Of a DNA stretch of 64,000 nucleotides, positions 1-10,488 are shown in pieces. The position numbers and the translations under genes were made by a program. The stretch comes from Climacium dendroides (Eukaryota > Streptophyta > Bryopsida > Hypnales > Climaciaceae): assembly GCA_950106755.1 (NCBI GenBank), contig CATNNA010000004.1, positions 186,001 through 250,000 of the forward strand, given 5' to 3'. Below the pieces are notes generated by a model that made no database searches, had not been told where the DNA came from, and worked only from the letters and a program-made list of their open reading frames with translations. Every line of letters begins with the position of its first letter. Position 1 is the first letter of the stretch.

Positions 1-380
1 TTTTTTAAAGAGTCTTTTGCCCCATGTACCATAAACAAATGGGTTAAATTTTTCTACGGAAGATTTAATGCAAAGTATCCATTGTCATTCTTGATTTTCT
101 AATGCATGTGATGGCCTTTAACTTCATTTTTTTTATTATCTATTTTTTTATGACATGTGAAGACTGAAGAGAATGGAAAGGTATTGTAAGAAAATTTATC
201 ATTGAGTTGGAATGGAGTTGGGATGGAGTGAGTGAGTGAGCCTAAATCTAAACCCTGAACCCTACCCCTTAAATAGTTAAATTTGGCTTTGAGGTGATTG
301 CTAGACTAACTTCATATTTTTTTGATGTTCTATTTTTTTTATGACATGTGAAGAGAAAAAAATGGCATTGAGACATTGAG
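1..380. other. AT-rich sequence without a recognisable gene
   Basis: This stretch is AT-rich with poly-T and poly-A runs and no convincing coding frame. Near 241-268 there are three degenerate telomere-like words (TAAACCCTGAACCCTACCCC), too few and too imperfect to call interstitial telomere. Words such as GAGTTGGGATGGA near 215 resemble the minisatellite that follows, so the repeat probably fades in here. Confidence 0.5.
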
Positions 381-2270
381 TTAAATGGAAGAGTTTTGCT
401 TGTAAAGAAAAAAAAATGCTTTTGCCCCCTAATTAAATGTCCCATATACCATACATGGAACGGAAAGGAATATCAGTCCATTGGAGTGTAAGTGCATTTT
501 AAATGTTGTTAATAAAAGCAAACAAATGTGAAAAAATTATGAAACAAATCTTGTTTTCCTTTACCTATTTTTTTATATGAGAAATGGGAAGTGAATGCAA
601 AGACTCCAATTTGGTACTATAAAAAAATTTATGTTTGAGTTGGGATGGAAGAGTTTTGCTAATGAATAAAAAAATAGAAAAGGGATTGATGGAAAAAAAA
701 ATGACAATGAATTCGCCAGTTGGGATGGAAAAGTCGAAAAGAGTTTGGTAATTAATGAAACAAAATAAAAGGAAAGAGAATGATGGAAAAAGAAAGAATG
801 GTATTGAGTTAGATGGACAAGTTCTACTAAATAATAAAGCAAAAAAAAAATTATAATAATGAAAGGGTTGATGGAACCAAAAAAAGAATGACATTCAAGT
901 TGAATGAAAGAGATTTAGTAATGAATGAAGCCAAAAAAAATTAGGAAAGGTAATGGAATGATTCAACAAGTAAAGAATTTCATGAGTTTTTCTAATGAAG
1001 GAACACATATATATTTCCAAAGAATGGCAATGACTTTAGGGAATGCTGGGACAAATAAGGAATGTTGGGACAAATAAGGAATGCTGGGACAAATAAGGAA
1101 TGGCATTGAATTGGAGTAAAAGAATTTTGGTAATGGCATTGAGTTGGGATGGAAGAGTTTGTTATTAATGAAGTAAAAGAGATAAGAAAGGGAATAATTC
1201 AACAAATAAAGAATGGCAATGAATTAAGATGGTAGATTTTTTGGAACGAAGCAAAGAAAAAAAATAGGAAAGGGAATGACTAAACCAAAAAAAATTGGCA
1301 TGGAGTTGGAATAAAAGAGTTTTAGGAATTAATGAAGAAAAAAAAAAGGAAAACAAAAAAAAGGGAAGAAAATGATTCAATATATAAATATTGGCATGGA
1401 GTTGGGATACAAGAGTTTTAGGAATTTATGAAGCCAAAAAAAATAGGAAAGGGAATGGTGGAACCAAAAACAAATGGCATTGACTCAAAATGGAAGTGTT
1501 TAAGGAGTTGATGAAGCCAAAAAAAATGGCATGGAGATGGGATGCAAGAGTTTTAGGAATGAAGCAAAAACAAAAAAAAAAAAGAAAGAGAATGATGGAA
1601 CAAAAAAATAATGGCTTTGAGTTGGGGTGGGAGAACTTTAAGAAATAAACAAAAATAAAATAGGAAAGGAGATGATTCAAGCCCAAATTAAAGAACTATA
1701 AATTGGAATGGGAGAGTTTTAGGAATGATCCAAAAAAATTGGGAAAGGAATGATAGAACCAAAACAGAACATTTGGCTTCGAGTTGGGATGGAAGAGTTT
1801 TAGAAATGAAGCCCAAAAAAAAAGGAAAGGGAATGAATTTAGGGAAAAAAAAGGAACTATGAATTGGGATGGGAGAGTTTTAGGAACAAAATAGAAAAAA
1901 AAATTATTCAACCAAAAGAAAAAAATTAAGTACAAGTTGGAATGGGAGAGTTTTAGGATTGAAGCAAAAAAAAAAGGAGAGAATGATCCAACCTAAAATG
2001 AATGGCATAGAGTTGGGATGGGAGAGCTTTCCTAATTCAAGGAAAAAATAGGAAAGGGAATGATGGAACAAATAAAAAATGGCATTGACTTAGGATGGAA
2101 GAGTTTTAGAAATATAGCCAACAAAAATAGGACAGGGAATGATTCACCAAAAAAAAGAATGACAATGAGTTGGAATAAAATAATTTTAGGATTGGAGTTA
2201 AAAAATAGAAAAGTTTTTCTAATTAATGAAGCAAGAAAAATAGGAAAATAATGATTTTATCGAGTACAAT
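380..2270. repeat. AT-rich degenerate minisatellite (about 75-95 bp unit)
   Basis: A loosely conserved unit recurs about twenty times. It contains GAGTTGGGATGGAAGAGTTT, then AATGAAGC followed by a poly-A tract, then AGGAAAGGGAATGATGGAACC. Clear starts are near 637, 719, 805 and 1140, then roughly every 75-95 bases. Copies differ by many substitutions and by poly-A length, so the array is old. The reverse strand gives Phe/Leu/Ser-rich open frames of 60-110 residues. These simply translate the poly-T and TTCCC runs and are not genes. Confidence 0.75.
1040..1097. repeat. 19-bp tandem repeat, 3 copies
   Basis: The unit AAGGAATGCTGGGACAAAT occurs three times head to tail inside the larger minisatellite. 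The middle copy has one C-to-T change. The copies are far more alike than the surrounding units, which points to recent slippage or unequal exchange. Confidence 0.85.
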
Positions 2271-2643
2271 ATATTTTCAAAATATTGCTTAAACATTTCC
2301 AAAATATTTCCTCAAAGTGTCCTAACCATTTCCTAAATCAAAGAATTTAGAGTCTTTTTTTTACACCCTAAAGTATATGTTGGTTCAAAATAGTTTGAAG
2401 TGTTAGAAGAAGTAAGAGGAAACATTTTCCACCACAACGATGGGGACATGCTCTTCCATGAAGTTTCTTCCAAATCTTCGTCTGTGGAGCTCTTAATTTG
2501 GCTTCTTATTTTCATTGACTTGTCGGAATCCAAAACAAGTTGTTGAGGCTGAAATTACTGGTTCCCCCGCTCCAAGAATAGGACGGATTGAAGGATGTCA
2601 AACCCAAGCGCATTTTAAAGTTATGCCTCCTGTGTTGAACAAC
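2271..2643. other. Unique sequence with no recognised feature
   Basis: This is ordinary mixed-composition DNA between the minisatellite and the GC-rich repeat. I see no coding frame with protein-like composition and no RNA gene. The short open frames here have no recognisable motif. Confidence 0.4.
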
Positions 2644-2644
2644 C

Positions 2645-2860
2645 ACGTCCACGCCCTGGAGTCCGCGCCCTGACTTGAAGTCCACGCCCTGACTTGAAGT
2701 TCACGCTTGGAGTCCACGCCCTGACTTCAAGTCCGCACCCTGACTTTAACTCCACGCCATGAAGTCTATGATTCAGCTGCGCTCTTTCAAGTTCCTCCGC
2801 CTCTGTGAATTGTCCGCCCTGGAGTTCGCACCCTATGTCCGCGCCCTGACACAGCCCATT
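2645..2860. repeat. GC-rich 19-bp tandem repeat, block 1
   Basis: Degenerate copies of GTCCRCGCCCTGACTTGAA (19 bp) run head to tail from about 2660 to 2755, with two shortened copies. Looser copies built on GTCCGC-CCCTG continue to about 2860. The GC content contrasts sharply with the AT-rich flanks. The block lies about 0.7 kb upstream of the dead hAT transposase, so it could be a subterminal repeat of that element, but no matching block is seen on the 3' side. Confidence 0.7.
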
Positions 2861-3084
2861 CAGAGAAAATATATGTTCAATTTTGCCATCTTCTCTCCTC
2901 ACAAATATGAGGAATCTAAAACAAGGTGTGTCAGCATTTAATGTTTCCCTTTTTCCATGAAAAGGAGGGACACCATCTTCTAAGACCATTAAAAAGGAAG
3001 AAAGAGGGATCCTATGCCGGAGGTCAACCTACTTTCAATGCATCCCCATGTGTGCACCTCCATTTCTGTAATGGTGTCACACCC

Positions 3085-3260
3085 TGGAATCCGCGCCTTG
3101 TTCTGGAGTCCACGCCCTGAAGTCCGCGCCCTACCTTCCTGTACCCGCCCTGATGCCAAGAATTTAGGTGTGCGTTGTGAACGTCCTTCACAATTTCTCA
3201 GACTGTGCGTCCGCACCTTGTTGGCACGCACAACGGTGAAGTCCACACCCCTGCATTCCC
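3085..3260. repeat. GC-rich tandem repeat, block 2
   Basis: A second cluster of the same GTCCRCGCCCTG word family, less regular than block 1, separated from it by about 220 bases of non-repetitive sequence. Copies include GAGTCCACGCCCTGAAGTCC near 3107 and GTGCGTCCGCACCTTGTT near 3205. It ends about 270 bases before the hAT coding remnant. Confidence 0.55.
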
Positions 3261-3532
3261 TAAGTATATATAGAAAAGGAAGACCCAACATTCCCCACAT
3301 CTATCACCTGGCCTCTATCTCTTGGACTTCAATTCATTTTGAGCTCCTTGTGAGTCTACTTAGGTGGCAGATGGCCCTAATTTACTACTGAGGTGATGTC
3401 AAAATTAGTTCAAGTAGTGGATTAGCGCTAACTTCTGTTACTGATACTTTGTTCGGTATATCTTTGGTCTTTTTAACTTCAATACAAAGGAGGAGGAAGA
3501 CATTTGAAATTATTTGTGAACAGCTGGATGCA

Positions 3533-5538
3533 ATGGCAAGTCAAAGGAAGCAGACCAAGGAATGGGAACCGTGGCTAAACTTTGCAGAGAATGGGACGAA
3601 GGTGACTTGTGTTTTTTGTGCTGGGACCTTCAGTTACAAACATGAGCGTGCTTTTGCACATTTTGGATAAGGCTCAAAATCGGAGAGGTCAATTTGTCGA
3701 AGTATGCCTCGTGCAATGCGCCATAGATTTGCCAATTGTGCAGGTTTTGTTCCGCTACGAATGGATCCCGGGGACATGTATGAAGGAGAACCAATTCAAA
3801 GTGCGCCATCTAGAACAACTCTACTTGCAAGTTCAAGTGAAGCCACAGAAAATGAGGTGATAGGTGGGGTCAATGGTGGAAGAGCGAAAGAAGGGGCAAA
3901 TGTTTCAGAAGGAAATGAAACCCTACAAACATCCAATAGCCTTGCTGCATCAAATTCTACGAGATCTAGATCATTACGTCAGCAACGCATGGTGGACGCA
4001 TTCAACATTGCAAAGAGGAAGGAGTTGGATGAGAAATGGGCAAGTTTTTTCTATGAAGCAAATGTGCCATTTAATGTGGCAAGGCATCCAGCCTTCTTTG
4101 AGGCTGTGAGGTCAACCTCACTAGCGAGGTTAACCTCACTAGCGAGGTTTGAATATAGTCCACCTTCTTACCATCAATTCAGGACTAATTTAATTGAACC
4201 GAGGAGGTTGCAAATCGAGAAGCAGATTGTAGAGAAGGTTGGTTTTGCTGTGAAGCACTACGGGGTAACGATATGCAGCGATGGTTGGGATAATGTCAAT
4301 CGGAGGCCTCTCATGAATGTGATGATGTCATGCCTCGCAAATGATGTATTTTTGGGGTCGATTGATACTACCTCACAAAAAAAAACCATGCGCTACATAG
4401 CGGACCAAATGAAAATGTACATTGAGAAGGTGGATTCCAAATATGTGACACAAGTGTGCACAGATAATGCAGCAAACATGCTTGGGGCATTGCAAGACAT
4501 CACTTGAACATACCCGCACATTTTTGCGCAAGGCTGCATGACGCATGCACTAATTTCATGTTGGAAGATTGGGCCAAAATCCAGAAATTTGCCGATTTGA
4601 TTGTGAGGGCAAAAAGATTGTGCCAATACATTCGAAACCATCATGCGACCATGTCGGTTTTCCGTAAGTTGAGTCCGAATCTGCAACTCGTAGTGCCTAC
4701 TGAAACCCGCTTTGCTTGTAATTTCCTCATGTTGCAGCGCCTGGTGAGACTCAGAGCAGTCTTGGAGCGGTTGAATAACCACCCGCGTGTTCTAAATTAC
4801 TTTGATACCTTACGGAACGAACAAAATGGCCCGCAATCAGCTACCACTGCACGTAATGTCAGAAACACCATTCAAGATGTGGCCTTCTGGCAACGATGTG
4901 TAAATTACGTGTACATGACTGAAGACGTATTGAAGGCTTTGTGTGTGTTTGATGGACGAGAACCAGCCATGGGTCGGGCGTGGCTCGTAATGCACAATTT
5001 GCGAGGGCACGTGTATTCTTTAAAAGAACCACCTTTCAGCTTACGTGATGACATAGCAGCCACTTTGGAAGAATTTTTCAATGAAAGGTGGAAGATGGCT
5101 TTTGAAGATACACACTACGCTGCGACCCTTTTGAATCCATACCTCTTGGATAATGTGGCGCTCAGGGTGGATGGAATTGCCCTACGTGCATTGTACAAAG
5201 TCATCCGCAAGATGGCAGATTCAGTGGGTGTGGATTTCGATGATGTGCTGGCGGAATTAACACAATTTGAGGAGGGTACTGGACCGTACAGTGCAGCTGA
5301 GACACCCAACATCCGTGTGACACAAATGCTTCCCCACCAATAGTGGCATAGGGTTGGAGATCGGGCTCTTTATAAAATTGCCGTGTGTCTTTTATCCCTC
5401 ACATGTTCCGCAAGCTCTTGTGAAAGGAATTGGAGTAACTATTCATTTATTCTCAATAAGGTCCAAAATCGATTAGCCTTCAAAAAGGCAGAGTCATTGG
5501 TATATATTTATACCAATAGCCGTGTACTTCAGCAGTGA
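3533..5538 (+). pseudogene. hAT-superfamily transposase (BED finger + DUF659 + hAT C-terminal region), decayed
   Basis: This is the remnant of a plant DUF659-type hAT DNA transposase, the enzyme that would cut and reinsert its element. From the ATG at 3533 the order is as follows. A BED-type zinc finger has C26 and C29 (TCVFC) and downstream histidines. The DUF659/RNase H-like part has the CSDGWDNVNRRP block and CTDNAANM near 4460. A YPHIFAQGCMTHA block follows near 4510, then TETRFACNF near 4700. The C-terminal dimerisation motif SSCERNWSNYSFI lies near 5413. Damage seen directly: in-frame TAA at 3668, TGA at 4505, TAG at 5341, and a one-base deletion near 4552 that moves the frame. Motifs continue in order across each break, so these are lesions in one gene, not separate genes. 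The frame closes at TGA 5536, although similar composition resumes beyond it. I did not find terminal inverted repeats. No function is expected. Confidence 0.88.
4111..4146 (+). repeat. 18-bp in-frame tandem duplication in the transposase
   Basis: Two adjacent 18-base copies, GTCAACCTCACTAGCGAG and GTTAACCTCACTAGCGAG, differ at one base. They encode a repeated TSLAR-type segment. The duplication adds six codons and keeps the frame, just ahead of the DUF659 core. Confidence 0.9.
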
Positions 5539-6603
5539 CCAGGAGCCGATCCAGTTCGTTGGTATGATGCAAATATATACTAGGAAGATTCCGATCCAGA
5601 TGCCCTTGGTTCGATCTCGGTGAATGAATACAATCAGGAATTTGACGCAATGCTAGTAGAGGAAGAAGAAGAGGTTGATGGAGAAGCCAATCTAAATCCT
5701 CAAGAGTATCCGGCAAATCCAGATCTTTGGAGGCGAGGAGCCGATCACCTCGAGGAAGCGAGGAACTATTATAGAGATGATGATGATGGACAGGAGGAAT
5801 TCCTTTATGGTCGTTGGGGTCCTTGGGGGCCACCCATTCCACCCAATCCACGTCGCCATCCTTCACCTCCACTTCCTCAAAATGAAGGGAATGCTGAAGT
5901 CCAAGCTTTGTCGTCCTCTTTAAAGACCGACAATCCAAATGACGATAACGTCGATGATGGTATTTCCCATAACAACAACAACGATGATGACAACCTCCCT
6001 CTAGGAAATGGTGGTGGAAATGGAAATGCTGGTGGAAATGGAAATGGTGGTAGAAATGAAGATAGCGACGGAAACAAGGGGAGGAATGCAAATCCAAATT
6101 GTGGAGGATCTTTTCACAATCGAGATGGCAATACAGGGCCTACGGGAGTGAGGCCATCAACTCGTAACATTAGAGTTGTTCAAGGACACCGTGACAGAAA
6201 CGTTAGAAATGCAAGAGTGGCATGCCCTATTGCAAAAAATCAACCGGATGGTAATGTGAGAAGGCCTTTTGATCCAGAGCATGTAGACCCTGATGATGTT
6301 TTTGCATTTGTGGACCCAGCAGAAGACCCTACCCGTGTATCCGCTCCAATTGCGGGCCATCCTGCTATTTTAGACCAAGGTACACAAATGCCACATTTTG
6401 TAGACCCATCTTCAATAACAACTTCCAATGCCATCCGAAGACCTTCTCAAGAAGGGTTAGGCTCAGTGGGGAATGTTCATTTGACTCTTCAAAGCATTTC
6501 ATGTGGTACTACTGGTGGCAGACCACCTATAACATCATATTCATTAAAATGGAAGTTTTCCAATGAAATGGGAGTTTTAAGAAACACTACAAATCAAAAA
6601 TGA
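5539..6603 (+). pseudogene. Acidic, Gly/Asn-rich C-terminal tail continuing the hAT frame
   Basis: This lies in the same reading phase as the transposase C-terminal part. It is separated from it only by the TGA at 5536 and a further TAG at 5581, then stays open for 328 codons to TGA 6601-6603. The first part is very acidic (EEEEEVDGE and a DDDDG run). Next come Pro/Trp-rich words (GPWGPPIPP) and a GGNGNAGGNGNGG tract at about 6010-6055 made by a slipped GGAAATGGTGGT microsatellite. The last part has FDPEHVDPDD and FVDPAEDPT. hAT proteins of this type often end in an acidic tail, but one this long is unusual. It could be an extended tail or a separate fused frame. No enzyme domain is recognised. 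Confidence 0.55.
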
Positions 6604-6957
6604 AAGGGAAATTGTCCATTGTAAATACAAAATGAGCAATGCAATGTCATTTGAAGCATGCATATATTAGCAAAATTACCAAATAACATGTATTAATTAC
6701 ATTTTATATATCCATTTACTGAAAGGTGCCAAAGAATGTACATATATGTCATCTATAAATGTACAATCAAAATGGAATGCGACTTTGTATAAGTAAATGT
6801 ACCAATAAGCTAATCCAATTTACGAGTACGCGATAAATTAGCAACCACCATTTTCAGTCTATTGCTAGTAAAGTAGCAAGCTCAGTGTTTGAACTACAAA
6901 ATATCTCTATACTGTTATTATTGCTCTACGTAAATCTAGTGAATTATATGAAACATA
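6604..6957. other. AT-rich sequence, no feature recognised
   Basis: AT-rich 3' flank of the hAT remnant with no coding frame, RNA gene or repeat that I can support. The hAT element's right terminus should lie here or further right, but I could not match it to a left terminus. Confidence 0.4.
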
Positions 6958-7571
6958 TCATGTGTGAGATTTACTCTTTAGCTTCTCGAGTGCCTTCAAA
7001 ATCCTTGGTCCTTGACTATATCTAGTTTCCATTTTCCGGTTCTCACGAAAGAATTGCCGCCGCTGCAACTTTAATGACTTCCGTTCCCATGCATCCCACG
7101 TTGGAGTGGAGCAACAACTACGCGAGATTTCACCATGTGATCGCTTCACTTGAATCCCTTCAGACAATGCTTATTGACGTGAAGCAGTGGTGCAATAGGA
7201 AGGAGTGTTGGGCATGTCCGCACCGGCAGCTTCGACTTCATTGATGATGGATGGAATGAACATTCGACGTCCCCATAAAGCTGCCGTTGAGGCACTCTAT
7301 CAGACGGCAACGAAGAAGTAGGATGGCTTGTAGACTTCAATGGAGACGGGGAGGAAGAAAGTGGTGGACGAGGCCTCCCACTCGGGGGACTGTCCACCAC
7401 ATTATCATCAATGGGCTTAGTTGAAAAGTCCATAGTAGAATTTGCCGTAGCCGCTGAGCAAAGAAAGTTTCCAGTGCTGAGTATTACGTACTGTCCATAG
7501 TCCATAATAGAATCCACAAACGGTGCGCAAGGAAGGCCACCTTCTACAACAAGCGTCGTGGCGGTGCTCAT
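6958..7571 (-). pseudogene. Unrecognised coding block, frameshifted, with in-frame stop
   Basis: On the minus strand a frame starts near 7571 with MSTATTLVVEGG, directly after a splice-acceptor-like TTTTTCAG, so it may be an internal or terminal exon. It has a Pro/Ser-rich stretch (SPPSGRPRPPLSSSPSPL) and then shifts by one base near 7270. The new frame reads IPSIINEVEAAGADMP and passes through TAA at 7171-7173. It goes on as a basic, helix-like segment (ERKSLKLQRRQFFRENRKM) to its stop at 6958. I do not recognise the family. It lies downstream of the phosphatase remnant on the same strand and could be that gene's last exon, but this is inference. Confidence 0.45.
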
Positions 7572-7792
7572 GATCTGAAAAACATCCCATGATTAAATGA
7601 AAGGTCATTAAATGCAAATATGAAAAAAAAACAAGATTCTTGAGCAAATTGAATCCAACAGCACAGTTGAAGTTGTACAGAAAAAACACAATTTTCATTC
7701 ATAATCATGTAAATAACGATGTACATATTAGGTGGTACTGAGCTGAAATGGCAAATCGGTCCCATTTCAACTGTATACTTCCAAACTCTAAC

Positions 7793-8568
7793 CTAACTAA
7801 TACTAGTGGATGCACAAACTACATCCATGAGTCTGTCATACTCCTTCCGATTCCTTTTGTCGCACAGCATCCTCTGCCCAATTCTTCTAGGATCATGTTC
7901 TCTAAAAGATTTCAACCCTTGGTTGCCAAAAGTGTGTAGACGTTGAAACCAGGGAAGCAATATATCAAACAAAAATGTGTCTTTTGGACCGTTTCTCCTA
8001 TAGCTCTATGACTTTGGAAGTACTACATTATTAGGCTTGTTCATTATGTGTTTTGCTGGGCTATCGTCGACTACAACAGAATTGTCAACTGCAAAGCTTC
8101 CTTTGGAGCCCTTGAACAATGTATCCAGATTCTTAAGAAACAAGTCTTTATCAGACCCTGCCTCCTTGAAAGTGGTCAACCTTCCTGATTTATGTCTACG
8201 TTTAAGTGTGTCGCATGCATCTTGCCATAGAATGAGAAAGGGATCAACTACATTTCGAAAAAGATACTTGCATATCAATTCAGTAGTGGACTTCTTCATG
8301 GAGCTCCAAATTGAGATGATTGCAGTTTTTCCTATCTCCGAAAGCAAAATGGGAGCATTTGAGTCGCACCCACACAACCTTGGGTCCCACTAGAGCGGGT
8401 TCGATTACAGAATGTGGTTCCTAGGAGTCCCTGACTTTTTTGTGAGACACCTCCTTCAACTTCCAATCATCACAGACACATAGAATGCCATTTAGGTCCA
8501 GGATAACATTGACTCACTTGTCTGCGACCTTGGACCTGAATGGCCAATTCACACACTCCGAAGATCCT
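7793..8568 (-). pseudogene. FCP1/NIF-type HAD phosphatase domain, broken
   Basis: Three signatures of the FCP1 homology (NIF, HAD superfamily) phosphatase fold appear in order on the minus strand. HAD motif I-like VILDLNGILC lies near 8497, followed by IWSSMKK near 8295. VVVDDSPAKH with the paired Asp lies near 8045, followed by KDTFLFDILLPWFQRL near 7960. Members of this family dephosphorylate Ser/Thr, for example in the RNA polymerase II tail. Motif I reads DLNG where active enzymes have DxDG, so the second catalytic Asp appears to be Asn; related plant proteins can also vary here. Lesions: TGA at 8514-8516, TAG at 8421-8423, a frameshift near 8350, and TAG at 8006-8008, with motifs continuing across each. 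The frame ends at TAG 7793-7795. Introns cannot be excluded, but the residual reading looks like a dead copy. Confidence 0.68.
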
Positions 8569-8801
8569 TCATGACCAGATGGAGGGCCGGATCCCTACTA
8601 TCAAACAGATGAATGCGCAAGCGGTTACGATCGTCTACGGTCTCATTACAGATTCATAACAACATTACAGAGAAGCAAAAGTCCGTAGGAGCTTAGAAGT
8701 ACAAACTTCAAACCGCACCTACAAAAAGCTGAACAGATGGAATGAGTATGGAACCATACCTAATGTTGGAAGGATTCACTGGCCGCTAGAGAATTATCAT
8801 G
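8569..8801. other. Unassigned sequence left of the MITE
   Basis: A minus-strand frame near 8640-8560 reads DRNRLRIHLFDSRDP and may be the upstream part of the phosphatase remnant, but it stops soon after. Nothing else is recognised. Confidence 0.3.
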
Positions 8802-9006
8802 CACTATAAGAAACTTAGAAACCAATGTCTGAGTTGACGTGGTTTTTTTGGACACCCAATGTTGCAAGTGATGTTTTTATGTTAACAATGATGTCTAATA
8901 CAATATGAAGATTTTACAGTGGACATCATTGTTGACATAAAAACATCAGTTGCGACATGGGTGTCCAAAAAAACCACGTCAACTTAGACGCAGTTTTCTT
9001 ATAGTG
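8802..9006. mobile_element. CACTA-like foldback MITE (205 bp) with 3-bp target duplication
   Basis: The left arm (8802-8895) and right arm (8922-9006) are near-perfect inverted repeats around a 26-base loop. Both ends read CACTATAAGAAA inward, matching the CACTA (En/Spm) terminal pattern, and both arms share GTTGACGTGGTTTTTTTGGA. The element is flanked by ATG on each side (8799-8801 and 9007-9009), the 3-bp target duplication expected of CACTA elements. It has no coding capacity and would depend on a transposase supplied elsewhere. The arms still pair well, so insertion is younger than the decay of neighbouring genes. It lies between the phosphatase remnant and the three-exon gene. Confidence 0.9.
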
Positions 9007-9009
9007 ATG

Positions 9010-9401
9010 CGTTGCTGTTGTAAGTCTGGAAACATTGACCTCTTTCTCTTCTTTGCGTGAAGTTTTTTCAATGTTTTGAGGAATATCATGGACAGTGATA
9101 TGAGGAAGGGATGGCGGATGTGAAGGTGAAGTGGGATTGGAAAAATTTGTCAAATTCACAAACCCTGCGATTTAGTAAATATGAAATGATATTATGTGAG
9201 ATGACAATACATAATATTTGCCTCAAGAAAATGAGTGTGGCCATACAAAAAAGAGCTTGGTTATACAAAAATGAGTTTGCAAGCTCAAAACCAAATCGTT
9301 CAATGCACTAGAAGTTCATCTAACAATACACAATCCTACTATCTGCACTCTATGTACAAGGAATCAGCTCGAGTCGAGCTGATACAAATGACATCGAGTG
9401 A
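9010..9401. other. Spacer, no feature recognised
   Basis: Between the MITE and the last exon of the three-exon gene I see no additional exon, RNA gene or repeat that I can defend. The 3' UTR of that gene would fall here if it was transcribed. Confidence 0.35.
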
Positions 9402-10374
9402 TTACTGGGCACAATCTGCTTGTGGATTGCCGGTAGAAATGCCTTCACTTTCTTGTACTACTTCAATTGTTTCCACCTCCAAGTTGTGCCCTATGTCAAC
9501 CACCTCTTCCAGCTTTGTTGGTGCCTGCACGTCAGCACCTACAATGTCTTCTACCGTGGCGGCCGTATGTTGAGATGATGCCTCAGGACTCTCAATAACT
9601 TCCTTTGGAGGAGGAGGGTCAAGCACTGGTTCTCCATGAAGAAGAGGTGGCACTACTGCTTCAACACCCTGTGGAAAGGACATAGCGCCGTCACTTGATA
9701 CGAAGGGATGATTCTGGAGAAGGAGTACTTGAAAAATTGACGCGGGATCCAACGAGGCAATTGGTGTGGCCTACCTACCAGTAATATAACTTTGTCAAAT
9801 TTCCCTGTTCTGCTTCTGCTCATCCACAAAACTCCTAGTAAGGCATTCAAACCTCTTGTTTGACTCCTCGTGAAGCCACCTATTCTCTGCCCGTTCGTTT
9901 GCTTGTTCAAGTGAAATGTTCTCTTGTTGTTGTATTACAAACGCCAAGGTTTGTGCAATGGATTCCATTGGATTCACTTTTGCTTTTTTTGCCAGTTGTT
10001 TTCGTGACACAGGGGACGGTGATGTTGGAGCAACGACAGTTGGTGGAGGCAAATCCAATGAAGTCGATGAGCCCGGCATGTCTTGCGAGGAACGAGCACC
10101 TGGCGTGGGCATTACTTCGAGTCCATCATCATCATACTTATCTTCGTCGTCCTCCTCGTCATCTTCATCAACTTTTGCGCGCCTTTTGCATGCACGGCTA
10201 ATTGGGGACCCTGACGTGGATTTGTTTTTCAATTTCCTTGGCGTTGTGTGCGACCTTGGAACTGTCGGAAATTGTTCCTCATCAACCTGGTACCTTGTCT
10301 CTAGAAAATCATCTCTATCCAACTTAATTGTAGTTGTAGCAATGTCACTCCACATATCGGATTCTATGTCGGAA
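9402..10374 (-). pseudogene. Exon 3 of the ParB-like/methyltransferase-like gene: acidic, Pro/Ser-rich C-terminal part
   Basis: Minus-strand exon following the intron at 10375-10640. With the acceptor TGTTGCAG the exon opens SDIESDMWSDIATT and keeps phase with exon 2. An upstream acceptor (CCATGCAG at about 10403) would add ERYECVCCS but break the phase by one base. The encoded tail has a basic patch (SRACKRRAK), an acidic run (EDDEEDDEDKYDDD), Ser/Pro-rich linkers, a predicted helical stretch (SIAQTLAFVIQQQENISLEQ), and a late Pro/Glu/Val-rich part ending at TAA 9402-9404. In-frame TGA at 9795-9797 and TAG at 9771-9773 interrupt it, but the same frame continues with similar composition for another 120 codons. 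There is no known domain. It may be a nuclear, disordered tail. Confidence 0.6.
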
Positions 10375-10488
10375 CTGCAACATACACATTCATACCGCTC
10401 ATCTGCATGGTTGTGACATGAAAGAAGCGATTAGAGACCTAGACTTTCAAATACATGTTTTGCATTATTCTAGAAGTCAATAAAATAG

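Noticed and set aside
241..268. Telomere-like repeats (CCCTAAA type)
   Set aside because: Only about three degenerate units. Not enough for an interstitial telomere.
565..1935. Phe/Leu/Ser-rich reverse-strand frames of 70-110 residues that look membrane-like
   Set aside because: They translate poly-T and TTCCC words of the AT-rich minisatellite and have no conserved order or start.
3533..6603. Terminal inverted repeats and 8-bp target duplication for the hAT element
   Set aside because: I searched the flanks by eye and found no convincing pair, so element boundaries are not reported.
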